Of a stretch of DNA of 64,000 bases, positions 23,684 to 32,695 are shown in pieces. A model generated the notes under the pieces. The model was given only the letters and a program-made list of their open reading frames with translations. It was not told the DNA's origin and searched no databases. The position numbers and the translations under genes are program-made. Position 1 is the first letter of the stretch, and every line of letters begins with the position of its first letter. The stretch comes from Desulfoluna sp942491485. GTDB lineage: Bacteria; Desulfobacterota; Desulfobacteria; Desulfobacterales; Desulfolunaceae. The stretch is from the NCBI GenBank assembly GCA_942491485.1, contig CALOAX010000006.1, positions 1 through 64,000 of the forward strand, written 5' to 3'.

Positions 23684-25057
23684 CTACAATACCCCAAACA
23701 ATGCAAAAACGATGGCCACGCCGGTGGCCACAAGGGGAATCAAAACGGTCACCACACCGATATCTGCGTAGGAGTCCCTGTGGGTGAGGCCACAGATGCC
23801 GAGGAGGGTGATGACGGCCCCGTTATGAGGCAGGGTGTCCATCCCGCCACAGGCCATGGCGGCAATCCTGTGAAAGGCTTCCGGGTTGATGCCCACAGCA
23901 GCTGCTTTCTGCATATACACATCCCCCAGTGCGGCAAGGGCAATGCTCATGCCGCCGGAGGCAGAACCGGTGATCCCGGCAAGAATACTGGTGGAGGCGG
24001 CTATGGAGAGGAGCGGTGTCCCCGGTATCGCCAGAATGGCCGCCTTGACCATGGCAAACGCTGCCAAGGCCTTGATCACGTTGCCGTAGCCAACCTCCGA
24101 GGCGGTGTTTGCAATGGCGAGAAGGGAGCCGATGGCCCCTTTGTTAAGCGAACTTTTCACATCCTCAAAATACTTCCAGTAGAGAATCACCGAGATGACA
24201 ATGGACACCGTAAGGGAGACGATGATGCTCCAGAGCCCCTTCACCCTGGAGAGGGTGGTTCCGTAGTCCGCAAGGTAAGCGGCCTCCATATCGTCAAACA
24301 CGAACTTGATCAGAAGGAAGTTGAGTATAATAACGATGACGATGGGAAGTGCCGCGGGGATAATGCCTGGCAGGCTGGCTTTGTCGAGGGCCTTGACGTC
24401 CTCTTCCTTGTGATCGCCATACCCTTCTCCCTTGGCCACGGCTTTTCTGGCCCTGAAACCCAGCCACACCATTCCCAGGCTGAACATCATGGCGCCACCT
24501 ATAAGCCCTAAAATAGGAGCGGCAAAGGCCGTGGTGCCGAAATAGGGCATGGGAATCGCGTTCTGGATCTGGGGAGAACCGGGCAGGGCCGTCATGGTGA
24601 ATGTAAAGGCTCCCAAGGCGATTGAGGCGGGGATCAGGCGTTTCGGAATATCCGCTTCCCTGAAGAGCGCCGCAGCGATGGGAAAGACGGCAAAGGCCAC
24701 CACAAAAAGCGACACCCCACCATAGGTGAGGATGGCACAGGAGAGAACCACGGCCAGGATTCCCTTGTCGCTTCCGAGTTTTCCAGTAATGAACAGGGCG
24801 ATGGACTTGGCCGCCCCGGAATCATCCATGATTTTCCCGAAAATCGCCCCCAGAAGAAAAAGGGGAAAAAAGGCCTTTGCGTACCCCGCGAAGGCTTCCA
24901 TAAAAACCTCGGTATACCCCGCTAACAAAGGGATATCCCCTGAAAAAGAAGCCGCCAGTAAGGCCAGCAAAGGAGCCAGGATCAGCACCGTAATGCCCCG
25001 GTAGGCCAAATACATCAGTAAGAGAAGTGAGACAACAATCCCGACAACACCAAGCAT
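23684..25057 (-). CDS. GntP-family permease
   Basis: The product is a 457-residue polytopic permease of the gluconate/hydroxybutyrate (GntP) family with about 12 hydrophobic segments. Seen: LAYRGITVLILAPLLALLAA, the GGVSLFVVAFAVFPIAAALFREA loop, LPGSPQIQNAIPMPYFGTT, and the C-terminal GGMDTLPHNGAVITLLGICGLTH. ATG at 25057 follows AAGGAGGGAGTAT. Paired with the CoA-transferase upstream on the same strand, it suggests uptake of 3-hydroxybutyrate, acetoacetate or another short-chain acid rather than gluconate; that is inference. Confidence 0.85.
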   Translation of the reverse strand: MLGVVGIVVSLLLLMYLAYRGITVLILAPLLALLAASFSGDIPLLAGYTEVFMEAFAGYAKAFFPLFLLGAIFGKIMDDSGAAKSIALFITGKLGSDKGILAVVLSCAILTYGGVSLFVVAFAVFPIAAALFREADIPKRLIPASIALGAFTFTMTALPGSPQIQNAIPMPYFGTTAFAAPILGLIGGAMMFSLGMVWLGFRARKAVAKGEGYGDHKEEDVKALDKASLPGIIPAALPIVIVIILNFLLIKFVFDDMEAAYLADYGTTLSRVKGLWSIIVSLTVSIVISVILYWKYFEDVKSSLNKGAIGSLLAIANTASEVGYGNVIKALAAFAMVKAAILAIPGTPLLSIAASTSILAGITGSASGGMSIALAALGDVYMQKAAAVGINPEAFHRIAAMACGGMDTLPHNGAVITLLGICGLTHRDSYADIGVVTVLIPLVATGVAIVFALFGVL

Positions 25058-25122
25058 ATACTCCCTCCTTAGTCCGAACAAATTAGGGCCTGCGCAAAAA
25101 TCAAAGATATAAAAAAAACGGT

Positions 25123-25266
25123 GCCTCCGGCGGCCCTGCCGTGGGCCAAACTTTTGAAACGTTTGATAAACAGGTTTTGAGGTCTATTTCGATTCATTCG
25201 AAGGCGTTGATTTACCGATCGTACTCGCCATAAGATTTCGAGTTGCCCCAACCTCGCCGCCGGACG
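25123..25266. repeat. Dispersed repeat, unit B (+) / worn A (-)
   Basis: Arm B with CAAACTTTTGAAACGTTTG, then a reduced arm A with CGAGTTG-CC-CCAACCTCG and T variant ending at 25266. Confidence 0.75.
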
Positions 25267-25282
25267 CAAAACGCTTAACGTT

Positions 25283-25454
25283 ACCTCCGGTGGCCCTGCC
25301 GGGAGCCAAACTTTTGAAAAGTTTGACAAACAGGTTTAGTCCCTGACGTCAGGTTTGCACTAAAATCAAAAACGAATGTGATTTGCCCCGAGGAACGAGG
25401 GGCGAAGCGCATTCGAAACCTGCTTTCAAGGTGGCACACCTTGCCGCCGGAGGC
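25283..25454. repeat. Dispersed repeat, unit B (+) / A (-)
   Basis: Arm B from ACCTCCGGTGGCC with the full palindrome, then arm A with S2 GCGAATG-like side, loop GAGGAACGA and S1 CAAGGTG-GCA-CACCTTG. T ends at 25454, and TTAACCATAGAAGGCA follows. It is placed back to back with the preceding unit. Confidence 0.88.
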
Positions 25455-25505
25455 ATGTTTTTCCAAATTTTAACCATAGAAGGCAAGGTGGTTGGTTACA
25501 ACCCA

Positions 25506-27494
25506 TCACTCCAGAGCCGCCGAGGCTTCGGAGAGTGTTTCATAGATATGGGGGGAGAGGTTTCTCGCCTTGAGGGAGTCCCCCATCTTCATCCGCATGA
25601 AGGTACTGGTGGTGTAGCGCGTCACATCGCTGTAGAAGCGATTCATCAAGGCCTTCACCATGTCCATGTACTCATCGATAAGCTCTGAGGAGATGTCGAA
25701 GTTGTCGTAGTTGACAATGGCTTTTACCTTTGCGCCCACAGGGGAGAGGATGGAGGCCACCCGCTCTTCTATCTGGCGAATTTCATCACGGGTCCGAACG
25801 GAGAGGCCTTCGAAGTTAACGTAGAACACCCCTTGTTCCGCGTCATATACCAGGCGCTGTTCAATGGGAATGGAGAGAAGCTTTGCCTTAAGCCCCATGG
25901 GCTCTGGCTTGAAGAGACTTGGGTCCATCAGCCTGGGTTCTCCCTTGATCACGGGCTCAAAATCCATCTGTGCCAGGATATCCCGTTCAAGGTCGATTCC
26001 CGGCGCGATCTCCGTCAGCACCAGCCCCTCTAAGGAGAGCTCAAAAACGCACCGCTCGGTGATATAGAGGACCGGGTTCCCGGTTTCCGCTGCGATCTTT
26101 CCTGAAAAGGTGATCTGCTCCACGGCATCAACAAATTTTTTCACCTTCCCCTCCTGATCGATGCGGAGCTTCCCGTCGGCCACGGAGACCTTCAGGCCGC
26201 CGGCGGTAAAGGTGCCCACAAAGGCTATTTTCTTGGAGTTCTGGCTGATGTTGATAAAACCGCCGCACCCGGCAAGTCGAGGGCCGAATTTGCTGACATT
26301 CAGGTTGCCCCCCTGGTCTGCCTGGGCAAGTCCCAGAACGGTGAAGTCAAGGCCACCGCCGTCATAAAAATCAAACTGATAGGGCTGGTCTATTATGGCA
26401 TCCACGTTGGCAGCAGCACCGAAACTCAAGCCACCGGCCGGAATGCCTCCGATCACCCCGGGCTCTGCCGTCAGTGTCATGTAGTCAAAGACGTTCTCTT
26501 CGGCCGCCACATTTGCCACCCCTTCGGGCATGCCGATGCCCAGGTTCACCACGCTGTTGGGAATCAGCTCAAAGGCGGCCCTTCGGGCTATAATTTTTCG
26601 TTCGTCTAAAGGAAGGGGCTTGATTGAGGAGAGGGGAACCCGGAACTCCCCGGCAAAGGCGGGGTTGTAAGGGACGTCAAAGGTCTGCATGTGGTTTTCT
26701 GCAGCTGTTGCCACCACCACGCAGTCCACCATGATGCCCGGAATTTTCACATCCCGTTGCCGAAGCGCCCCTTTCCCGGCGATGCGCTCCACCTGGACAA
26801 TGACAAACCCGTCATTGTTTTTCGCCGCGATGGCAAGGGAGAGGCTCTCGAGGGTCAAGGCCTCTTTCTCCATGCTGATGTTTCCGTCCAAGTCGGCCGT
26901 GGTGCCCCGGATGATGGCGACGTCAATGGGCTGGGTTTTGTAGGCAAGATACTCCTTGCCGTCGAACTCAACAAGTTCCACCAGCTCCTCGGTGGTTCGT
27001 TCGTTGATCTTTCCCCCGCCGTTCCGCGGGTCGATATAGGTCCCGAGCCCCACACGGGTGATGGTCCTCGGCTTGTGCGCACCGGCATCTCTCAGCATGT
27101 GGGCCAGGCAGCCCTGGGGAAAGTTGTAGGCTTCGATCTTGTTGTCGATGGCCAGCTTCTGCATTTTGGGAATCAGCCCCCAGTGCCCGCCGATGGCCCG
27201 CTTAATCATCCCCTCGTGGGCAAGGTGATTGGCCCCACGGTCTTTGCCGTCGCCCTGGCCTGCCGCAAAATAGACGGTCAGGTCCCTGGGGTTATCCGTG
27301 TTCAAAAATCGCGATTCCAGGGCGATGGCGATCTCTTCGGCAAAACCGCTCCCGACGAACCCGCCGAGCCCGATCACATCGCCGTCCTGGACGATTTCCA
27401 CGGCTTCTTCTGCCGTCACCACCTTGTTCTTGTGGATGGGCCCGGGTTCCAAACTGGCATTAAATGGGTGTGACAGCCTTTTCTTCTCCATCAT
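25506..27494 (-). CDS. Acetate/3-ketoacid CoA-transferase, fused alpha-beta (YdiF-like)
   Basis: This 662-residue single-chain CoA-transferase has both half-domains in one polypeptide. The alpha-like half contains IVQDGDVIGLGGFVGSGFAEEIAIALE. The beta-like half contains ELIPNSVVNLGIGMPEGVANVAAEE and the catalytic Glu in LTAEPGVIGGIPAGG. A C-terminal extension of about 130 residues (from YDAEQGVFYVNFEGL) follows the conserved core. The enzyme moves CoA between acetyl-CoA and short-chain or 3-oxo acids. Two ATG codons lie in tandem (27494, 27491) after AGGAG; the second has better spacing. It probably works with the GntP permease downstream. Confidence 0.88.
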   Translation of the reverse strand: MMEKKRLSHPFNASLEPGPIHKNKVVTAEEAVEIVQDGDVIGLGGFVGSGFAEEIAIALESRFLNTDNPRDLTVYFAAGQGDGKDRGANHLAHEGMIKRAIGGHWGLIPKMQKLAIDNKIEAYNFPQGCLAHMLRDAGAHKPRTITRVGLGTYIDPRNGGGKINERTTEELVELVEFDGKEYLAYKTQPIDVAIIRGTTADLDGNISMEKEALTLESLSLAIAAKNNDGFVIVQVERIAGKGALRQRDVKIPGIMVDCVVVATAAENHMQTFDVPYNPAFAGEFRVPLSSIKPLPLDERKIIARRAAFELIPNSVVNLGIGMPEGVANVAAEENVFDYMTLTAEPGVIGGIPAGGLSFGAAANVDAIIDQPYQFDFYDGGGLDFTVLGLAQADQGGNLNVSKFGPRLAGCGGFINISQNSKKIAFVGTFTAGGLKVSVADGKLRIDQEGKVKKFVDAVEQITFSGKIAAETGNPVLYITERCVFELSLEGLVLTEIAPGIDLERDILAQMDFEPVIKGEPRLMDPSLFKPEPMGLKAKLLSIPIEQRLVYDAEQGVFYVNFEGLSVRTRDEIRQIEERVASILSPVGAKVKAIVNYDNFDISSELIDEYMDMVKALMNRFYSDVTRYTTSTFMRMKMGDSLKARNLSPHIYETLSEASAALE

Positions 27495-27815
27495 TTTCTC
27501 CTGTTCAGCGCATGGTTTTCAACACCCACCACCACATAACGCACACACATCTTAAGGAAAACCCAAAGATGGGTGACCTTCAATACCTGTCCCCATTAAG
27601 GAGGACAAAAAAGTGGCCTCCTTGTTCATAAAACCCTGAATCTGATGTGATGATGGCGCTTCGAAGTGTAGATCAAACGGCATTAAATACGGTAAGTTGT
27701 GGCTCAGACACCGCGTAACGGGTCATAATGATGCACGCGCTTTGGACGCTTTTTTACAGGCGCATCAAGTATTCAAGACAATACTTTTAAAGGCAAAAAT
27801 TAAATATGCGAGCTC

Positions 27816-27839
27816 TTGTTTACTCACAAAAGTAAACAA
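27816..27839. promoter_or_regulatory. Operator-like inverted repeat 1
   Basis: TTGTTTACT-N6-AGTAAACAA: perfect 9-bp arms, AT-rich and without a U-run, so an operator is more likely than a terminator. It shares TTTACT/AGTAAA half-sites with the next feature. Confidence 0.5.
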
Positions 27840-27917
27840 CCTTCAAACACCAGCCCCACACAACAAAAAGAAGTAAAAGAGAGAAACATAGCCACCTGAC
27901 AACACACAACTTTATTA

Positions 27918-27936
27918 ATTTACTTCCTCAGTAAAT
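27918..27936. promoter_or_regulatory. Operator-like inverted repeat 2
   Basis: ATTTACT-N5-AGTAAAT: perfect 7-bp arms with the same half-site as 27816-27839, centred about 100 bp away. Confidence 0.45.
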
Positions 27937-28071
27937 ATAACAATCTCATACGCTGGCAAACGATATCCGTCAACAACTATTCGCAATGCAACCACGTGTA
28001 GAATGGGGAGGGATAAAGCCGGCTTCAGATAAATGTCATGACTCTTTTTTATAAAATGGGCCGCGCAGTTC

Positions 28072-28346
28072 ACGGGCGTAGCCCGTCAGCAAATGTGATC
28101 AGCCCGACGTACGGGGCTGAAAGCATGTGCAAACCAGCCTTAGAGGTGTTTTTTCTTACAGTGGCTTCGCACCCAGAGTTACTCCGCCCTAAATCAACCG
28201 TTGGAATTCCATTGAAGCACCCATCATCCATGCGCTTGTCACGCATGCTGCTCACCATTGCACATAACGCGAATGCGGACGCTAAGCACGTTGCATAGCA
28301 ACAGCCTATTCGCATTCGCCACAGGGTTTCAAGGTGCCCCACCTTG
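28072..28346. repeat. Dispersed repeat, arm A (-) plus long inner variant
   Basis: S3 ACGGGC-GTA-GCCCGT starts at 28072, with a drifted S2. From about 28206 a longer variant begins GAAGCACCC and holds CATGCG-N7-CGCATG, GCGAATGCG paired with CGCATTCGC-type sequence, and S1 CAAGGTG-CC-CCACCTTG ending against the nupC-like stop. The same variant occurs at 54880-55029. Confidence 0.7.
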
Positions 28347-29591
28347 CTACATCATGATCCCCACCATGGCGCCGGTCATGCAGGTAGCAATTGTCCCGGA
28401 AACGATGGACTTCAGGCCCAGACCGACGATCTCTTCCCGGCGTTCGGGCACCATGGAATGAAGACCGCCCAGCATGATGCCAAGGCTTCCGAAATTGGCG
28501 AAGCCGCAAAGGGCATAGGTCATGATATGCTGGCTGCGTGGTGAGAGGGCACCTTTGGGGAGGTTGGCGAGTTCGATATAGGCGAGGAGTTCGTTGAGAA
28601 TGGTTTTTACGCCCATCAGGCTGCCTGCGGTCTGGGCTTCGGCCCAGGGAATGCCCATGAGCCACACCACGGGGGCCATAAGCCAGCCCAGGATGCGCTG
28701 GAGGGTGAGAGGGGCATCGCCGATATCAGGGAGCAGTCCAATGATCTGGTTCACGAGATGAACCAGAGCCACCAGCACAAGGAGCATGGCAATGACATTG
28801 AGGAAAAGAGACAACCCGGATGAAGTACCCTGGGTAATGGCATCCATACTGCTGGATGCTGCCTGGTCAGGGGGAAGGGTCCCTGAGGTTCCGTCCCCGG
28901 TTTCGGGGACCATGAGTCGTGCCACCATAAGGGCGGCGGGGATGCTGATAAGAGAAGCGGTGAGGATATGGCCCAGGGCCCCAGGAATGACGGGGCCGAT
29001 AAAGCTGGCGTAGAGAACCAGGACGGTGCCGGCCACGGTGGCCATGCCGCAGGTCATGATGGCAAAGAGCTCGCTTCGGCTGAGCTTTGCAAGGTAGGGA
29101 CGGATAAGAAGCGGGGATTCCACCATCCCGACAAAGACGTTGGCCGCGGCCCCCAGTCCAAGCGCCCCACCGACGCCCATGCTGCGTTCAAGAAGCCAGG
29201 CGATGCCGTTGACTATTTTCGGGAGGATGCGCCAGTAAAAAAGCAGGGCGGACAAGGCGCTCATGACAACAAGGATGGGCAGGGCGCGAAAGGCGAGAAT
29301 AAAGTCAGCACCGGGTGCCGTCATCTCAAAGGGAAGGCGCCCTCCCCCCAGATACCCGAAAACAAACCCCGTCCCCGCCTGGGTGGACGCTTCAAGTGCC
29401 AGAACGGCCCCATTGAGCATGATGAAAAACTCCCGGAAGACCGAAAGTTTGAGCAACAGCAGAGCCAACAGAAACTGCAACCCCAATCCGATGGCAATAT
29501 TCCTCACCTGAGGCGCACGCCGATCCTCACTCACACCCCAGGCAATCCCCGTCAACACCAGAAGACCAAACAGACTCTGCAGCATAAGCAT
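28347..29591 (-). CDS. NupC-type concentrative nucleoside transporter
   Basis: The product is a 414-residue permease of the CNT family (proton- or sodium-coupled nucleoside uptake). The N-terminal gate segment LQSLFGLLVLTGIAWGVSEDRR, the core GFVFGYLGG, NVFVGMVESPLLIRPYLAKLSRSELFAIMTCGMATVAGTVL and the C-terminal ALCGFANFGSLGIMLGGL match the family signature. ATG at 29591 is chosen because it lies 10 bases after AAGGAGG; the TTG three codons earlier overlaps that site. Its stop abuts a dispersed repeat. Confidence 0.88.
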   Translation of the reverse strand: MLMLQSLFGLLVLTGIAWGVSEDRRAPQVRNIAIGLGLQFLLALLLLKLSVFREFFIMLNGAVLALEASTQAGTGFVFGYLGGGRLPFEMTAPGADFILAFRALPILVVMSALSALLFYWRILPKIVNGIAWLLERSMGVGGALGLGAAANVFVGMVESPLLIRPYLAKLSRSELFAIMTCGMATVAGTVLVLYASFIGPVIPGALGHILTASLISIPAALMVARLMVPETGDGTSGTLPPDQAASSSMDAITQGTSSGLSLFLNVIAMLLVLVALVHLVNQIIGLLPDIGDAPLTLQRILGWLMAPVVWLMGIPWAEAQTAGSLMGVKTILNELLAYIELANLPKGALSPRSQHIMTYALCGFANFGSLGIMLGGLHSMVPERREEIVGLGLKSIVSGTIATCMTGAMVGIMM

Positions 29592-29633
29592 CGTAAGCAA
29601 TCCTCCTTCTTAAGTAGCCGGAAAAAAAAACAT

Positions 29634-29740
29634 GCCTCCGGCGGCGAGGTGGAGCCACCTCGAAAGCTGATTGCCCCTGCGCTTTCCCCTTCGTTCCTCA
29701 GGGAAAATCGCAGGGGCGTTTGTCGCGGGCTGCGCCCGCC
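29634..29740 (+). repeat. Dispersed repeat, arm A (+)
   Basis: S1 CGAGGTG-GAG-CCACCTCG. S2 pairs GCCCCTGCG with CGCAGGGGC and inner CCCT with AGGG around TCGTTCCTC. S3 is GCGGGC-TGC-GCCCGC. All three stems differ from the commonest form by paired changes. Confidence 0.88.
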
Positions 29741-29821
29741 TCACATGCTGGTGGTTGGTACGTACCGAGCCACAAGTGTCTTAGCTGCAGGATACGTTTT
29801 CTTAACTTTGGACGGAATAGG

Positions 29822-30154
29822 TCACGTTTCTTCTAATGAAAGCTCATCCAAGGCCCACTTATGCATAAGCTCCAGGATGGGAAATAGGCTGTGCCCGCGT
29901 TCGGTAAGGGAATATTCCACCCTGGGCGGAACCTCCGGGTAGACTTTTTTTGTAAGAAGACCGTCTTTCTCCATCTCTTTGAGCTGCTGGGTCAGCATCT
30001 TCTGGCTCACCCCGGGAACGATTCGTTCCAGCTCCTTGAACCGCATCGTCCCCTCGTGCAGGTGCCACAGGATCAGGCACTTCCATTTGCCACCCACGAT
30101 ATCGATGGTCACTTCCACCGGACAGCGGTACGTTTTGTCCTTCCATAACACCAT
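29822..30154 (-). CDS. HxlR-family transcriptional regulator
   Basis: The product is a 110-residue single-domain winged-helix regulator. The HxlR signature is clear: CPVEVTIDIVGGKWKCLILWHL, then the recognition region MRFKELERIVPGVSQKMLTQQLKEME and the wing TKKVYPEVPPRVEYSLTERG. It is divergent from the VOC protein gene across a 158-bp AT-rich spacer (30155-30312), which should hold both promoters and its operator. HxlR regulators often sense electrophiles or redox state; the signal here is unknown. Confidence 0.9.
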   Translation of the reverse strand: MVLWKDKTYRCPVEVTIDIVGGKWKCLILWHLHEGTMRFKELERIVPGVSQKMLTQQLKEMEKDGLLTKKVYPEVPPRVEYSLTERGHSLFPILELMHKWALDELSLEET

Positions 30155-30312
30155 AAAAAAATTTCTCCTGCCAGACGTCCGACATTCCTTAATTCATACC
30201 AAAAGGTGCGCAGCTCCCCGGAAAGTGCCTGATTGCCCCGCCTCAAAAACGCCACTATATTATCCCTGAATAACAACACATACAATCAAACAATCAAATA
30301 AGGAAACATACC

Positions 30313-30813
<501 letters not shown>

Positions 30814-30847
30814 TCCTGCGCATACCGGCCGCCCCGTTTTGTTTTGT

Positions 30848-30953
30848 GCCTCCGGCGGCGAGGTGAGCCACCTCGAAAGCGGATTGCCATCGCGTTTTGC
30901 CCCTCGTTCCTCGGGGTAATTCGCAATGGCGTTCGCAGCGGGCTGCGCCCGCC
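30848..30953 (+). repeat. Dispersed repeat, arm A (+)
   Basis: S1 CGAGGTG-AGC-CACCTCG. S2 pairs GCCAT-GCG with CGC-ATGGC around CCCC-TCGTTCCTC-GGGG. S3 is GCGGGC-TGC-GCCCGC. It matches the inverted arm ending at 31210. Confidence 0.88.
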
Positions 30954-31117
30954 TCCAAATCTAAAGATAGTTCATGCGTTACCACAAGCTCTCATAGCTA
31001 TGGAGACAACGACATGCATTCAACGAAATCACATTTAGACTGCTCCTCGGCAGTACCCGGTCCTGCCCCCCCTACAGCTCATGGACTTGTAATGCACGAT
31101 GCCTTTCTTCACACTCC

Positions 31118-31210
31118 GCGCGAATGCGGAAGCGAGGTACCTCATGTGGCGAGCCCCCTTGCGCATTCGCCATATGGGGTCCAGGGGATCATCCCCTGGC
31201 CGCCGGAGGC
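31118..31210 (-). repeat. Dispersed repeat, long-variant arm (-)
   Basis: GCGAATGCG (31120-31128) pairs perfectly with CGCATTCGC (31162-31170), enclosing GAGGTACCTC. S1 is CCAGGGG-ATCAT-CCCCTGG. T ends 15 bp before the CDF gene stop. Confidence 0.8.
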
Positions 31211-31224
31211 AATCAACCTTTGTC

Positions 31225-32151
31225 TCAATGCTTATGCTTTTTACTTCGGCAGGTAGCGTCTGCGATGAGCTCTTTGTCTTCGCAGACCTCGAGTTCGGGC
31301 TGGAGGAGGACGTGGGTGATTTGAAACCGATGGTGGAGGGTCTCTTCGATCTTTTTAAGGGTGTCGCCGACGCTGCTTAAGGGGAGGTCGTCATGAAAAT
31401 CGACGTGGGCTTCAAGGTGGATATCTTTATCGGTGAGTTGCCAGATATGGAGGTGGTGGATGTTCCGGACCTCTTTTTCTTCGAGCATGGCTTTTTCCAC
31501 ATCCGAGACGTCGATATGGGGCGGGGTGAACTGCATGAGAACGGAGAGGCTTTGCATGACGAGGTCCCAGGAGGCATAGATCAGGTAAAGTGCGATTCCC
31601 ATGGAGAGGAGGGTGTCGAGGCGATTCACCCCGAAGAGGGCCACTGCGATGCCGCCAGCCAGAACAGCCACGGAGGTCATCATATCCGTAAAGAGGTGCA
31701 GGGAGGCTGACCGGATATTCAGGCTTCCTTCGGCTTCGTCTTTTAAGAGCAAAACGCAAAGACCGTTGATCCCGATGCTTAAAATGGCCAGCAGGATCAC
31801 CGGACCTGCGGAGATGGGCAGAGGGTTGATCAAACGCATCACGGCCTCTTTGACGAGGAGCAAAGCAATGGCCATGAGGGTGACGCTGTTGATCATGGCG
31901 GCCACAACTCCGGCCCGCCTGTAGCCAAAGGTTTTCTCCGGGGTGGAGGTTCGGGTGATGAGCTTTTCCGCGATGGCGCTGATGATGAGGGCCACCACAT
32001 CGCTGGCGTTGTGAAGGGCGTCCGAGAGAAGGGAGAGGCTCCCCGACAGAAGGCCCCCGATCACCTGGGCAACCGTGATGACCACATTCAAGGCAACGGT
32101 GAGCCCAAGGCGACTTCCCGACGGAACATGGTGGTGGTGGGCATGGTTCAT
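31225..32151 (-). CDS. CDF-family metal cation exporter
   Basis: The product is a 308-residue cation diffusion facilitator with six membrane segments and a cytoplasmic C-terminal domain. It starts with a His-rich segment (MNHAHHHHVP). The zinc-type transport site appears as HNASD in segment II and HLFTD in segment V. The C-terminal ferredoxin-like domain (HHLHIWQLTDKDIHLEAHVDF) resembles that of YiiP/CzcD. Its likely substrates are Zn2+, Co2+ or Cd2+, exported against H+. ATG at 32151 directly precedes the His tract, with AAGG upstream. Confidence 0.88.
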   Translation of the reverse strand: MNHAHHHHVPSGSRLGLTVALNVVITVAQVIGGLLSGSLSLLSDALHNASDVVALIISAIAEKLITRTSTPEKTFGYRRAGVVAAMINSVTLMAIALLLVKEAVMRLINPLPISAGPVILLAILSIGINGLCVLLLKDEAEGSLNIRSASLHLFTDMMTSVAVLAGGIAVALFGVNRLDTLLSMGIALYLIYASWDLVMQSLSVLMQFTPPHIDVSDVEKAMLEEKEVRNIHHLHIWQLTDKDIHLEAHVDFHDDLPLSSVGDTLKKIEETLHHRFQITHVLLQPELEVCEDKELIADATCRSKKHKH

Positions 32152-32199
32152 GGGTGCCTTCCATAATCTTGGTTGAAAAACCACAGAGCGAAAAGCATT

Positions 32200-32321
32200 G
32201 CCTCCGGCGGACAGGGAGCTTTAGCTACAGTGGCTTTGCCACCCCCTGCACCCCAAGTTCGCGAATGCTCCCGACCTTCGTTCCTCAGGTCGATCACATT
32301 CGCTGACGGGCGGAGCCCGTG
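32200..32321 (+). repeat. Dispersed repeat, arm A (+)
   Basis: T at 32200, an extra GTGGC-TTT-GCCAC hairpin, S2 GCGAATG/CATTCGC with inner GACCT/AGGTC around TCGTTCCTC, and S3 ACGGGC-GGA-GCCCGT. Confidence 0.85.
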
Positions 32322-32343
32322 ACTATCCGTTGAGGTTGCGTCA

Positions 32344-32374
32344 CCCCCTTCGTGGAGCCCGAAGGGCGCTTCAT
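32344..32374 (-). repeat. Short repeat family D, copy 2 (inverted)
   Basis: CCTTCGTGGAGCCCGAAGGG followed by CGCTTC is the reverse of the copy at 21813-21845. The rest of the spacer to 32695 shows no gene. Confidence 0.6.
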
Positions 32375-32695
32375 CTTCTTCGTGGTTACTCAAGAAATGG
32401 TTCTTGAGTACGATTGATTTTCACCGGAATAACACCGAAATCATCATTAAGTTGAGGGACGCCGACGACAGTTCCACCTGAGGCAAAAACAACTCTCATT
32501 TTAACGTGTCATAATGAAAAGAGAAAGCACCGAAGCCCCCCCTGCCCTCACCACCGCGACTTTTGCCCATGCAGTATCCCAGACAAAGGGTATTGATGCC
32601 CCCAATGCCGCCTTGCATTTACCGATATCGGGATTACTTTTGAAATACGTCCGACAACAACCTTGAGCTTCAACCCACCTGACAGGGAGAGCCCC

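Larger units (their letters stand above)
27495..28071. other. Long regulatory spacer upstream of the CoA-transferase
   Basis: AT-rich, no gene found. It contains two similar inverted repeats (27816-27839 and 27918-27936) listed separately. The CoA-transferase promoter should lie here. Confidence 0.45.
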
